This document shows, piece after piece, positions 27,325 through 35,668 of a DNA stretch of 64,000 nt. The DNA comes from Actinoplanes couchii (lineage in GTDB: Bacteria > Actinomycetota > Actinomycetes > Mycobacteriales > Micromonosporaceae). Numbering within the stretch: position 1 is the stretch's first letter; every line of letters begins with the position of its first letter. Position numbers and translations under genes: made by a program. The stretch covers positions 155,203-219,202 of the forward strand of contig NZ_BOMG01000032.1 of NCBI RefSeq assembly GCF_016862075.1, given 5' to 3'. The notes under the pieces are model-generated. The model ran no database searches and was not told where the DNA came from. It saw only the letters and a list, made by a program, of their open reading frames with translations.

Positions 27325-27363
27325 CAAAAACGTCCGGGCCGACGGATGAACCGGCCCGGACGT
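27325..27363 (-). terminator. Intrinsic terminator after the collagen-like gene
   Basis: On the minus strand a perfect 12-bp stem (27352-27363 with 27330-27341, ten-base loop) is followed by TTTTTG. It lies 27 bases past the collagen-like stop and isolates that gene from the riboswitch-controlled gene downstream. The stretch 27125-27324 between it and the riboswitch holds no gene and should contain the Calx-beta promoter; I see no convincing -10/-35 pair. Confidence 0.85.
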
Positions 27364-27389
27364 CCTCACATGCCGGCTCGCGCCGGAGA

Positions 27390-28097
27390 TCACGGAGTGG
27401 GCGACGCCGACGGAATGGCGCAGAGCACCGTGAGACTCACTGCCGCGCTCAGACTCCCGCTGAAGGTGAACTCCCACTTGTTCGGGGACGAGACCACCTG
27501 GCTGCTGCCCGTGACGCTGTCGCTGCCGGTGAGCGAACCATAGGAGCCGCCGACAGCGACGCCCTGGTCACAGGTCACCTGCTTGGCCGAGTCCCCGAGG
27601 GCGGCCGTGCCGAACTTCGTCTTCAGGTTGGACGGTCCCGGCGTACCCATCGCTCCGGTCGACCCCGTCGGCCCCGACGGGCCTGCCGGACCGGGGGGGC
27701 CCACCGCGCCGGGCGCACCCGCCACGCCGGGCGCACCGGGGCTGCCCTGCGGGCCTACCGCCCCCGGTGTGCCGGCCGGGCCCGCGGGCCCCTGCGGGCC
27801 GTCGGCGCCGTCCTGCCCCTTCTCACCCTTGGCGCCGGTGGCACCCTTGGGCCCCTTCGGGCCCTCCTCGTCCCACGAGACCAGGTTCTCGCCGGACCTG
27901 CAGCGGGTGGTGCCGGCGGGAACCCAGCGCATGTCGCCGCTCTTCCTGTTGACACACACCTTGATGTCCGACGGCGCTTGAGCGATCGCCGCGACCGGGG
28001 CGGGGCCGGCGAAGGCGCTCGCGCCGTACGTCAGGGAAGTGCTGGCCAGCACTATCCCCAGGGCACCGACCGAAGTGACCAGGACACGTGGTCTCAT
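27390..28097 (-). CDS. Secreted collagen-like (Gly-X-Y repeat) protein
   Basis: 235 residues from the ATG at 28097, which follows GAGGATGGA; earlier in-frame codons add an implausible polar leader. Residues 1-32 are a signal peptide ([20 protein letters not shown], then an Ala-rich cut region). A short globular part ([20 protein letters not shown], with two Cys) precedes about 25 uninterrupted Gly-X-Y triplets ([20 protein letters not shown] and on). It ends in a 75-residue C-terminal domain with two more Cys. Such proteins form triple helices; the globular ends may trimerise or bind ligands. No wall-anchor motif is visible. It neighbours the Calx-beta protein on the same strand but has its own terminator. 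Confidence 0.87.
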   Translation of the reverse strand: MRPRVLVTSVGALGIVLASTSLTYGASAFAGPAPVAAIAQAPSDIKVCVNRKSGDMRWVPAGTTRCRSGENLVSWDEEGPKGPKGATGAKGEKGQDGADGPQGPAGPAGTPGAVGPQGSPGAPGVAGAPGAVGPPGPAGPSGPTGSTGAMGTPGPSNLKTKFGTAALGDSAKQVTCDQGVAVGGSYGSLTGSDSVTGSSQVVSSPNKWEFTFSGSLSAAVSLTVLCAIPSASPTP

Positions 28098-28263
28098 TAC
28101 TGTTCCATCCTCTGCGGAATTGTGAGTCGTGGGCCCGTGGACCTCTGTCGACCCGGTCACGGTGCGTTCTCATCGACACCGGTACCGGCGAACACGGCCG
28201 GGCCGTCCACAGCCTAGGAACGAAGCATGGGCGATCTCAGCGAAACGGATATTCTGGTCGAGG

Positions 28264-28881
28264 TCAGAGCAGGCCATGGTGCATGGCGGTCGTCACCGCG
28301 GCGGTTCGGTCGGCCACGTCCAGCTTGTTGAAGGCTCGCAGCAGGTGAGTCTTCACCGTGGCCTCGCTGATGAACAGACGCTTGCCGATGTCGGCGTTGG
28401 TCAGGCCCGCCGCCACCAGGCGGAGCACCTCGGTCTCGCGGGCGGACAGCGACGGAGGGGCGGGCTGGCGCACCTGGCGGACCAGCGTCGACGCCACGCT
28501 GGGGGCCAGGACCGTATCGCCTCGGGAGGCTGCGCGGACCGCGTCGGCCAGCTCCGCGGGGGACGCGTCCTTCAGCAGGTAGCCGGCGGCTCCGGCCTCG
28601 ATCGCCCGCAGGATGTCACGGTCGGATTCGTAGGTGGTCAGCACCATCACCCGTACCTCGGTGGTGGTGGAAAGGATCTTACCGATGGCCTCGACGCCGT
28701 CGCCTCCGGGCATGCGGAGGTCCATCAGGACGATGTCGGGGCGCTCGGAGAGAGCCAGTGCGACGCCCTCCACACCCGAGGACGCCTCGCCGATGACGGT
28801 CAGGTCGGGTTCGGCGTCGAGCATGCCTCGTAGGCCCATCCGCACCACGGGGTGATCGTCGACCAGGAGGATGCGGATCAT
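28264..28881 (-). CDS. NarL/LuxR-family response regulator
   Basis: 205 residues. Receiver with phospho-acceptor Asp54 (VLMDLRMPGGDG), the switch Thr in MVLTTYES and Lys in YLLKDASP. The C-terminal LuxR helix-turn-helix has LSARETEVLRLVAAGLTN and ISEATVKTHLLRAFNKL. Its start overlaps the stop of the kinase by four bases, making it the last gene of the ATPase-permease-kinase-regulator operon. It most likely activates that operon in response to membrane or antibiotic stress, as in LiaR/DesR-type systems; this is inferred from context. Confidence 0.92.
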   Translation of the reverse strand: MIRILLVDDHPVVRMGLRGMLDAEPDLTVIGEASSGVEGVALALSERPDIVLMDLRMPGGDGVEAIGKILSTTTEVRVMVLTTYESDRDILRAIEAGAAGYLLKDASPAELADAVRAASRGDTVLAPSVASTLVRQVRQPAPPSLSARETEVLRLVAAGLTNADIGKRLFISEATVKTHLLRAFNKLDVADRTAAVTTAMHHGLL

Positions 28882-29993
28882 TCGGGGGCCTCCAACGACA
28901 CTTCCAGGGTGGTTCCGGAGTCGGGGGTGCTGCGGATGGTCAGGGCGCCTCCGGCTTCCGTGGCTCGCGCTCGCATTCCGGTGAGGCCGAATCCGGCTTC
29001 TTTGAAAACGTCGAAGCCCCGGCCGTCGTCGCGGACCACCAGGCGCACCGAGGACGGGGTGTAGGCCAGGACCACCGTCGCCTCCCGGGCGGCGGCGTGC
29101 CGGCGGATGTTGGTCAGCGACTCCTGGGCGGCGCGCAGCAGCACCACTTCGGCGCGGGTCGGCAGGGTGCGCTCGTCGCCGGTGGTCCGGAACGAGCAGG
29201 GCACCCCGGACTCCTCGGTGAAGCGGACCGTGGCCCGCCGTACCGCAAGGGGAAGTGAGGAAGCCGAGGTCAGCGCCGACGGTGAGAGGGCCGCGACCAT
29301 GGCCCGGGATTCCGCCAGGTTTTCTTTCGCGGTCCGCACGGCGAGGGCGAGCCGTTCATCGCGAAGAGCCGGGTCGACCGCCTGGACCAGGGTGATGATG
29401 CTGGTGAAGCCCTGGGCGAGGGTGTCGTGGATCTCGCCGGCCAGGCGGTTGCGCTCGGCGGCGACACCTGCCTCGTGGGAGAGGCGGGCCAGCTCGGCGC
29501 GGCTGGCCTCCAGCTCGGCGATCAGCTCGGCGCGCTGGGAACTCTGCTCGGCCATCCGGGTGATCCAGACGCCCATGCACAGGCCGGCTGCGGTGGAGAC
29601 GGCGGCGATGACCAGGTGGATGACGATGTCGTCGAGGCCGGCGCGGCGTATCTGCAGAACGACAGGGATCACGTTGGCGACGGCGACCAGGACGACCGCG
29701 GACCGCAGGGTCACCAGCATGAAGAACAGCGGGATGACCCCGAACATCAGCCAGGTGGCGATCTGCGCCCCGGCGACGGCCACGCCGAACAGGATCAGGA
29801 AACCGGTGCTGACCAGGAGCGCGGGGGTGCCCTGCCGGTCCTTGAGGATCATCGAGCGGGCGACGGCGACGTACAGCACGGCCATGCCGAGGACCGCGAG
29901 CAGAGCCAGGGACGATCCGTCCACCAGGAAGATCGCGATCGACAGCGCGACCGCGACCACCAGGAAGTAGACCTCCCACAACAGGGTGCTCAC
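28878..29993 (-). CDS. DesK/NarL-type membrane sensor histidine kinase
   Basis: 371 residues from the GTG at 29993, which overlaps the permease stop by GTGA; further upstream codons lie inside the permease. About five to six membrane helices occupy residues 5-150 (YFLVVAVALSIAIFLVDG, FLILFGVAVAGAQIATWLM). The HisKA_3 dimerisation helix carries RLAGEIHDTLAQGF with the phospho-acceptor His. The ATPase domain has RAAQESLTNIRRHAAA, VRDDGRGFD and GFGLTGMRARA. With few extracellular residues it probably senses membrane state or the linked ABC transporter. Confidence 0.9.
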   Translation of the reverse strand: MSTLLWEVYFLVVAVALSIAIFLVDGSSLALLAVLGMAVLYVAVARSMILKDRQGTPALLVSTGFLILFGVAVAGAQIATWLMFGVIPLFFMLVTLRSAVVLVAVANVIPVVLQIRRAGLDDIVIHLVIAAVSTAAGLCMGVWITRMAEQSSQRAELIAELEASRAELARLSHEAGVAAERNRLAGEIHDTLAQGFTSIITLVQAVDPALRDERLALAVRTAKENLAESRAMVAALSPSALTSASSLPLAVRRATVRFTEESGVPCSFRTTGDERTLPTRAEVVLLRAAQESLTNIRRHAAAREATVVLAYTPSSVRLVVRDDGRGFDVFKEAGFGLTGMRARATEAGGALTIRSTPDSGTTLEVSLEAPE

Positions 29994-30781
29994 TTGTCTC
30001 GGCTGCTCCAGCGGAAGGTCACCAGGCACAGCGCCAATCCGACCACACACCAGATTCCGAGCACCAGGGCCACCCCACCCAGATTCCAGGTGCCGCCCAG
30101 TTCCTGGGCCGAGGCGTCGGACGGCAGGAAGACGTACCGGAAGCCCTGGGCCATCCAGCGCACCGGGAAGATCGACGCGACGGTCTCCAGCCAGTCGGGG
30201 AGCTGGCTCATCGGGTGGATGAAGACACCGGAGATGAACTGCAGGGCCACCACCGGCACGTTGAGGATGGCGCCGGCGTTGCGGGCGTTCTTGACCAGGC
30301 CGCTGACCGCGATGCCGATCAGCGAGCAGGCGACCACCGAGAGCACGAAGATCCAGCTGAAGGCGAGCCAGTTCGCGGCGGGTGGCAGCGGCATGTCGAA
30401 GACCAGCACGCCGACCAGGATCAGGACGATCGCTTCGGCGATGCTCAACACCAGAACCAGAAGGGCCTTGCCGATCAGGTACGCGGTGGCGGGCATCGGT
30501 GTCCCGCGCAGGCGTTTCAGGGTGCCGTCCTCACGATCGAGCGCCAGCCCGGTGCCCATCGTCACGAACGCCGTGGTCATCACCCCGTACGCGATCATGC
30601 TGGCGGTGAAGATCCGGCTGACCGCCACTCCCCCGTCGGTCGACTCGCTGCCGAAGATGGTGCCGAAGAGCAGCAGCAACAGTGCCGGGAAGAAGAACGT
30701 GAAGATCACCGCGGTCCGGTCCCGCAGGAAGCTCTTGATCTCGACCTGGCCCCGGGACGTGCTCATCGCGAGGGTGCTCAT
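29990..30781 (-). CDS. ABC-2 type exporter permease
   Basis: 263 residues from the ATG at 30781 (MSTLAMSTSRGQVEIKSF), overlapping the ATPase stop by ATGA. Six membrane helices in the ABC-2 layout: after a cytoplasmic elbow (KSFLRDRTAVIF) come FFFPALLLLLFGTIFG, the cytoplasmic loop LALDREDGTLKRLRGTP typical of the family, and four more helices ending WCVVGLALCLVTFRW. It pairs with the upstream ATPase. The substrate is unknown; similar operons confer resistance to antibiotics or export lipids. Confidence 0.9.
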   Translation of the reverse strand: MSTLAMSTSRGQVEIKSFLRDRTAVIFTFFFPALLLLLFGTIFGSESTDGGVAVSRIFTASMIAYGVMTTAFVTMGTGLALDREDGTLKRLRGTPMPATAYLIGKALLVLVLSIAEAIVLILVGVLVFDMPLPPAANWLAFSWIFVLSVVACSLIGIAVSGLVKNARNAGAILNVPVVALQFISGVFIHPMSQLPDWLETVASIFPVRWMAQGFRYVFLPSDASAQELGGTWNLGGVALVLGIWCVVGLALCLVTFRWSSRDK

Positions 30782-31614
30782 CGGGTGGCTCCGATCAGGT
30801 CGAGGTAGGTGTCTTCGAGGGTGGGCCGGGTGATCGTGAGCGTGGTGAGGTCGGCGCCCGAGGTCACCAGGTGCCGGATCAGGTCGCTGGGGTCGGCGAC
30901 CTGCTCGCTGCGCACCAGCCCGTCCTCGGTCCACGACACCCGGGCCTCGCTGGCGGCGCGACCGCCCAGGGTGGCCGGGGTGCCCTCGGCGACGATCCGC
31001 CCGTCGGCCACCACCGCGAGCCGGTCGGCGAGGGCCTCCGCCTCGTCCAGGTAGTGGGTGGTCAGCACGATGGTGGTGCCGTCGCCGGCCAGGGTGCGGA
31101 TCAGCTCCCAGAACTGGCGGCGGGCCTCCGGGTCGAAACCGGTGGTGGGCTCGTCGAGGAAGAGCAGTTCCGGGCTGCCGACGATGCCGAGGGCGACGTC
31201 GACGCGGCGGCGCTGGCCACCGGAGAGAGTCCGGATCTTGTCGTTGCGCTTGGCGGTCAGGCCGACGAGTTCGATCACCTCGTCGGGCTTGCGCGGGCTC
31301 GGGTAGAACCCGGCGATGTGCCGGACCGTCTCGTGCACGGTCAGGTCGGCGGCGTCGTCGGCGTCCTGCAGCACGATGCCGATCCGGCTGCGCCAGGCCG
31401 AGCCGGCCTTGCCCGGGTCCTCGCCGAGCACCCGCACGTCACCGGCGGTGCGGCGACGGTGGCCTTCCAGGATCTCCACGGTGGTGGTCTTGCCGGCGCC
31501 GTTCGGGCCGAGCAGGGAGAAGATCTCGCCGCGGGCCACGACCAAGTCGATGCCCGCGACGGCGTCGCGTCCGTTGTATGTCTTTCGAAGTCCGGTTACC
31601 TCGATGGCTTCCAT
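30778..31614 (-). CDS. ABC-2 exporter ATP-binding protein (DrrA-like)
   Basis: 278 residues. Walker A GPNGAGKTT near residue 40, signature TLSGGQRRRVDVAL, Walker B LLFLDEPTTGFDPEAR and switch histidine in VLTTHYLDEAEAL. The last 70 residues form the extra domain typical of DrrA/CcmA-like ATPases of ABC-2 exporters. First gene of a four-gene operon (ATPase, permease, kinase, regulator) joined by four-base overlaps. Confidence 0.92.
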   Translation of the reverse strand: MEAIEVTGLRKTYNGRDAVAGIDLVVARGEIFSLLGPNGAGKTTTVEILEGHRRRTAGDVRVLGEDPGKAGSAWRSRIGIVLQDADDAADLTVHETVRHIAGFYPSPRKPDEVIELVGLTAKRNDKIRTLSGGQRRRVDVALGIVGSPELLFLDEPTTGFDPEARRQFWELIRTLAGDGTTIVLTTHYLDEAEALADRLAVVADGRIVAEGTPATLGGRAASEARVSWTEDGLVRSEQVADPSDLIRHLVTSGADLTTLTITRPTLEDTYLDLIGATR

Positions 31615-31693
31615 GCCTGAAAGCCTCGCGTTTTTCTGAAGAAGAAGGGACGACCGGGCGGCTGTCAGGCGGTGTCAACCGGTCGGTGGACAG

Positions 31694-32452
31694 TCACTCC
31701 CACTTGAAACTGCGGGCCGCCGCGGTCAGCCAGACGACCGCCCAGGTCAGCAGGGCCGCCCAGATGCCGATCGGGACCGAGCCGTTGTGCATCAGCGTCT
31801 CCCGCAGCGCCTCCGCGTGTGCGGCGAGCGGCAGCAGGAACCAGCCTGCCACGCCCAGGTCGGGAGCGGCGAACATGATCCCGCCGACGGACAGCATCAC
31901 CACGTAGATCAGGGTGGCCGCGCCGGTGGTGGTCTCCGGCTTGAGCACACTGGCCAGCAGCAGGGCCAGTCCGGTGTAGCCGCCCGCGGCCAGCACGGTC
32001 ACCCCGATCGCGGGCAGCAGCGCGCCGGCCTCGGGACGCCAGCCGACCGCGATCCCGACCAGGGCGAGCACCAGCACCTGCAGCACGATCAGGGCGAACA
32101 CGGCGGCGGTCTTGGCGATCAGCAGACCGGGACGGGTCAACGGCGAAGCCCCGAGCCTTTTGAGTACGCCGTAACTCCGCTCGTAGCCGGTGGTGATCGC
32201 CTGCCCGGTGAACGCCGTCGACATGACCGTCAGCGCGAGCACACCCGGCACCACATAGCCCAGACGGTCGTCGGTCGGCAGGTTCGTCACGTCGAACAGC
32301 CCGGCGCCGAGCAGCACCAGCAGCGGCACGCCCATCGCGAGCACCACCGCCTCACCCCGGCGGGCGGTCAGCAGCAGCTCCATCCTGATCTGCTTGCCGA
32401 GGATGGTGCGCATCGGAGCCCGGCCGGGAGCGGGGGCGAAGGTGCTGCTCAT
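31694..32452 (-). CDS. ABC-2 type exporter permease, second system
   Basis: 252 residues from the ATG at 32452, overlapping the partner ATPase stop by ATGA. Six predicted helices (VVLAMGVPLLVLLGAGLF, ALIVLQVLVLALVGIAV, IWAALLTWAVVWLTAAA) and the cytoplasmic loop TTGYERSYGVLKRLGASPLT, which corresponds to the family's GTLKRLR-type loop. It forms the membrane half of a two-gene exporter without its own regulator. 79 bases separate it from the next operon on the same strand, so that operon may be transcribed by read-through. Confidence 0.88.
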   Translation of the reverse strand: MSSTFAPAPGRAPMRTILGKQIRMELLLTARRGEAVVLAMGVPLLVLLGAGLFDVTNLPTDDRLGYVVPGVLALTVMSTAFTGQAITTGYERSYGVLKRLGASPLTRPGLLIAKTAAVFALIVLQVLVLALVGIAVGWRPEAGALLPAIGVTVLAAGGYTGLALLLASVLKPETTTGAATLIYVVMLSVGGIMFAAPDLGVAGWFLLPLAAHAEALRETLMHNGSVPIGIWAALLTWAVVWLTAAARSFKWE

Positions 32453-33381
32453 TTGGTGGCTCCCACCGGGGTCTGGGTGGCGGTCAGGGCGAGGTAGACG
32501 TCCTCCAGCGTGCGGCGGCGCGTGTTGATCGCGGTCACCGCGGCGCCCGCGGCGGCGAACCAGGCCAGCACCTCGGCCAGCCCGGCGGTGTCCAGCGAGC
32601 CGGAGACGGTGTAGAAGCCGGGTGACGCCTCGGCGACCGTGCGGCCGGCGCGCAGCCCGCTCAGGTCCAGACCCGGGTCGGCGCGCACCTCCAGCACGTC
32701 GATCGCCGCCGACGAGGTCAACTCGGCCGGGGTGCCGGTGGCCGCGACCTGCCCGGACCGCATGATCACCACGTCGTCGGCGAGGCGCTCCGCCTCGTCC
32801 AGCAGGTGGGTGGTGAGCAGCACCGACACGCCGTCGGCGCGCAACTCCTCGATCAGCTGCCAGGTGGTGTGCCGGGCCTCGGTGTCCATGCCGGCCGTCG
32901 GCTCGTCCAGGAAGACCAGCTCGGGGCGGCCGACCAGGGCCACCGCCAGGCCGAGGCGCTGCTGCTCGCCACCGGACAGCCGGCGGAACCGGGTGCGCTC
33001 GAACTTCCGCAGGCCGAGCCGGTCCAGCAGCATGTCGGTGTCGAGCGGGTTCGCGGCGAACGAGGCGAACAGGCGCAGGATCTCGCCGGCCGTCGCCCAC
33101 GGGTAGACGCCGCTGGACTGCAGCATGATGCCCATCCGCGGCATCAGCTCGTCGTGCTGGCCGACCGGGTCCAGCCCGAGCACCCGGGCCTCGCCGCCGT
33201 CCGGCCGCCGGAAGCCCTCGCACACCTGGAGCAGGCTCGTCTTGCCGGCGCCGTTGTGCCCGAGCAGGGCGAGTACCCGCCCGCGGGGCAGGGTCAGGGA
33301 CACCCCTGAGACGGCCGTCGTGTCGCCGTAGCGCACCACGACGTCCCGTACCTCGACCGCGGCCACGTCGCCACCACCCAT
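32449..33381 (-). CDS. ABC-2 exporter ATP-binding protein, second system
   Basis: 310 residues from the ATG at 33381 (MGGGDVAAVEVRDVVVRYG), preceded by GGCGGGA; a TTG four codons upstream is possible. Walker A GHNGAGKTS, signature RLSGGEQQRLGLAV, Walker B LVFLDEPTAGMDTEAR, H-loop LLTTHLLDEAERL. A C-terminal domain of about 80 residues ends in TLEDVYLALTATQ, as in DrrA-like proteins. A distinct exporter from the one downstream, with roughly family-level similarity only. Confidence 0.9.
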   Translation of the reverse strand: MGGGDVAAVEVRDVVVRYGDTTAVSGVSLTLPRGRVLALLGHNGAGKTSLLQVCEGFRRPDGGEARVLGLDPVGQHDELMPRMGIMLQSSGVYPWATAGEILRLFASFAANPLDTDMLLDRLGLRKFERTRFRRLSGGEQQRLGLAVALVGRPELVFLDEPTAGMDTEARHTTWQLIEELRADGVSVLLTTHLLDEAERLADDVVIMRSGQVAATGTPAELTSSAAIDVLEVRADPGLDLSGLRAGRTVAEASPGFYTVSGSLDTAGLAEVLAWFAAAGAAVTAINTRRRTLEDVYLALTATQTPVGATK

Positions 33382-33534
33382 GAGTCCCGCCAATCCGGAA
33401 TCCGTCCGCCACCGGTCACCTTACGGTGGCCGCCTGAAAGCCCCCGCCCGACGGTGCACCGGATGGCTTGTCTCACCCTCCCCCGGCCGAGGCGGCGTGT
33501 CCTCCTCCCTGAGGCCGCCCTTTAGGCTCCCGGT

Positions 33535-33987
33535 ATGGGCGTGGTGGAGATCTATACGGACGGCGCGTGCTCGAAGAACCCCGGGCCCGGGGGCTGGGGC
33601 GCCGTGCTGCGCTGGGGAAAGGCGGAGAAGGACCTCTGCGGTGGTGAGGCCGGCGAGACCACGAACAACCGGATGGAGATGATGGCGGCGATCATGGCGC
33701 TGGAGGCTCTGAACCGCGCGCCGCTGACCGTCGATCTCTACACCGACAGTGTGTACGTCCGTAACGGCATCACGAAGTACCTGGAGAACTGGAAGCGCAA
33801 CGGCTGGATGACCGCCTCCCGGCAGCCGGTGAAGAACGTCGACCTGTGGCAGCGCCTGGACACCGTGGTCCGCAGGCACACGGTGACGTGGCACTGGGTG
33901 AAGGGCCACGCCGGGCACCCGGAGAACGAGCGGGCCGACCGGCTGGCCGCGCGCGGCCTGAAGGAAGCGCTGGCGGCGGCGCGCTAG
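33535..33987 (+). CDS. rnhA: Ribonuclease HI
   Basis: 150 residues, the normal size for a single-domain type 1 RNase H that cleaves the RNA strand of RNA-DNA hybrids. The four acidic catalytic residues are visible: Asp9 ([11 protein letters not shown]), Glu48 (NNRMEMMAA), Asp71 (YTDSVYV) and Asp135 (NERADRLA), with the usual [11 protein letters not shown] loop. It starts 153 bases from the divergent ABC ATPase and ends eight bases from the convergent small membrane protein. Many actinobacteria carry additional RNase H genes, so it may not be the only one. Confidence 0.93.
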   Translation: MGVVEIYTDGACSKNPGPGGWGAVLRWGKAEKDLCGGEAGETTNNRMEMMAAIMALEALNRAPLTVDLYTDSVYVRNGITKYLENWKRNGWMTASRQPVKNVDLWQRLDTVVRRHTVTWHWVKGHAGHPENERADRLAARGLKEALAAAR

Positions 33988-33994
33988 GTCCTAG

Positions 33995-34327
33995 CTAGGT
34001 GCGCGGGTGCGGCACCCGGGCGCGGGCCACCCGGTCCGGCGGCAGCAGATAGGTCGCGGCGCGGACGAGTTCCTCCGGGACGGCGTGCCGGCCGGGCACG
34101 TCGGGGCCGACCGGCTCGGCCTCCGGCGCGGTCGCCCGGCGGCCGGCGGCCCGGGCGGCCATGCTGAAGACGCTGCGGGTGGCGGCGTCGTACCCCCGCT
34201 TGTAGGCGGTGGCCCGGTCGGCTCCGCTCTGCCGGCGCTGGTGCAGACGCCCGGCGGCGTATCCACAACAGGCCATGAGGGCGGCGGCCAGGATGATGAC
34301 GAGAATGGTGTCGCCCGGTGCGGTCAT
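33995..34327 (-). CDS. Small single-helix membrane protein, unknown function
   Basis: 110 residues, not matched to a named family. One N-terminal membrane helix (TILVIILAAALMACCGYAAG) is followed by a basic, soluble tail with a YKRGYDAATRSVFSMAARA segment and a Pro/Arg-rich end. The tail is probably cytoplasmic. Coding is supported by GC-rich third positions, a plausible ATG, and a position that fits between the RNase H stop and the divergent lipoprotein gene. Confidence 0.6.
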   Translation of the reverse strand: MTAPGDTILVIILAAALMACCGYAAGRLHQRRQSGADRATAYKRGYDAATRSVFSMAARAAGRRATAPEAEPVGPDVPGRHAVPEELVRAATYLLPPDRVARARVPHPRT

Positions 34328-34400
34328 ACCTGAATTGTGCAGACTGGAATAGACCGCGAGCTATGGCCCGTTTGACGTACCCCGAACGATGGAGGTGCCC

Positions 34401-35651
34401 ATGCGTATCACACGACGCGCCCTGACAGCCGTCGTCGGCGCCGCCCTGCTGCTGGTGGCGTCCGCCTGTTCGGCCGCCGAGGACGATCCGCCGGCCTCGA
34501 CCGTCGAGGTCTTCACCTGGTGGGCCGAGGGTGGCGAGAAGGCCGGACTGGACGCCCTGGTGGCCCGGTTCACCGCCGGATGCCCCGGCCAGACGTTCGA
34601 GAACGGGGTGGTGGCCGGCGGCGCCGGGATCAACGCCAAGCAGGTGCTCGCCGGCCGGCTGCAGCAGGGTGACCCGCCGGACCTCTTCCAGGTGCACGCC
34701 GGCGCGGAGCTGCTCGACCACATCGACGCCGGGCAGGTCGCCGATCTGAGCGCCGACTTCGACACCTGGGGTCTGCGCGCCGCGCTGCCGGACGGGCTGA
34801 TCCAGACACTGACCGTCAATGGCCGGGTCTGGTCGGTGCCGGCCGGGGTGCACCGGGCCAACGTCGTCTGGGCCAACCAGCGGGTGCTCGCCGAGGCCGG
34901 GATCCGGGCCGCGCCGGCGACGGTGGCCGAGTTCGTCGCCGACCTGGAGACGCTGCGCCGCGGCGGGATGGAGTCGCCGCTCGCGCTGGGCCGGGACTGG
35001 ACCCAGCTGATGCTGCTGGAGGCGGTGCTGATCAGTGCTCTGGGGCCGGAGGAGTTCACCGGGCTGTTCACCGGCGACACCCGGTGGGACGGCTCGGAGG
35101 TGACCGGGGCGATCGAGGACTACGCGCGGATCCTGGCGTACAGCAACACCGACCGGAACTCGCTGGACTGGCCGCAGGCGCAGCGGCTGCTCGCCGACGG
35201 CAAGGCCGGGTACCAGCTGATGGGCGACTGGGCGGCCGCCGACCTGACCGACGGGTTCGGCACGTTCGCCTTCCCCGGCAACGGCGCCGCCTTCCAGTGG
35301 CTGGCCGACTCGTTCGCGCTGACCAGCGCCGCCGCCAACCCGGAGGGTGCGCGCTGCTGGCTGAAGACGGTCGCCTCGCCGGAGGGGCAGCGGGAGTTCA
35401 ACGCGCGCAAGGGTTCCATCCCGGCCCGCACCGACACCGCAACTACCGGTTTCAGCGACTACCAGATCCGGGCGGCGGCGGACTGGCGCTCGGGTGTCCC
35501 GGTCCCGTCGTGCGCGCACGGTTCGGCCTGCTCGCAGCCGTGGCAGAACGCCGCCAACGCGGCGGTCGCGGCATTTTCACAGTCAAAGGATCGGGTGTCG
35601 TTGCAGGACGCCCTGGCCGCCGCCGCCAAACAGTTCGTCAGGCAGCAGTAA
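34401..35651 (+). CDS. Extracellular solute-binding lipoprotein (family 1, sugar type)
   Basis: 416 residues from the ATG at 34401; GGAGG lies six bases before it, which decides against the ATG at 34389. A lipoprotein signal ends at Cys23 (LLLVASACSAAE). The mature part is a family 1 binding protein: VEVFTWWAEGGEKAGLDALV, KQVLAGRLQQGDPPDLFQVH, and WLADSFALTSAAANPEGARC with WLKTVASPEGQREFN. Such proteins deliver sugars or related solutes to ABC importers. No permease or ATPase gene lies next to it, so the partner must be elsewhere or it acts as a sensor. Confidence 0.88.
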   Translation: MRITRRALTAVVGAALLLVASACSAAEDDPPASTVEVFTWWAEGGEKAGLDALVARFTAGCPGQTFENGVVAGGAGINAKQVLAGRLQQGDPPDLFQVHAGAELLDHIDAGQVADLSADFDTWGLRAALPDGLIQTLTVNGRVWSVPAGVHRANVVWANQRVLAEAGIRAAPATVAEFVADLETLRRGGMESPLALGRDWTQLMLLEAVLISALGPEEFTGLFTGDTRWDGSEVTGAIEDYARILAYSNTDRNSLDWPQAQRLLADGKAGYQLMGDWAAADLTDGFGTFAFPGNGAAFQWLADSFALTSAAANPEGARCWLKTVASPEGQREFNARKGSIPARTDTATTGFSDYQIRAAADWRSGVPVPSCAHGSACSQPWQNAANAAVAAFSQSKDRVSLQDALAAAAKQFVRQQ

Positions 35652-35668
35652 CAGGGCACGATGGGTGC

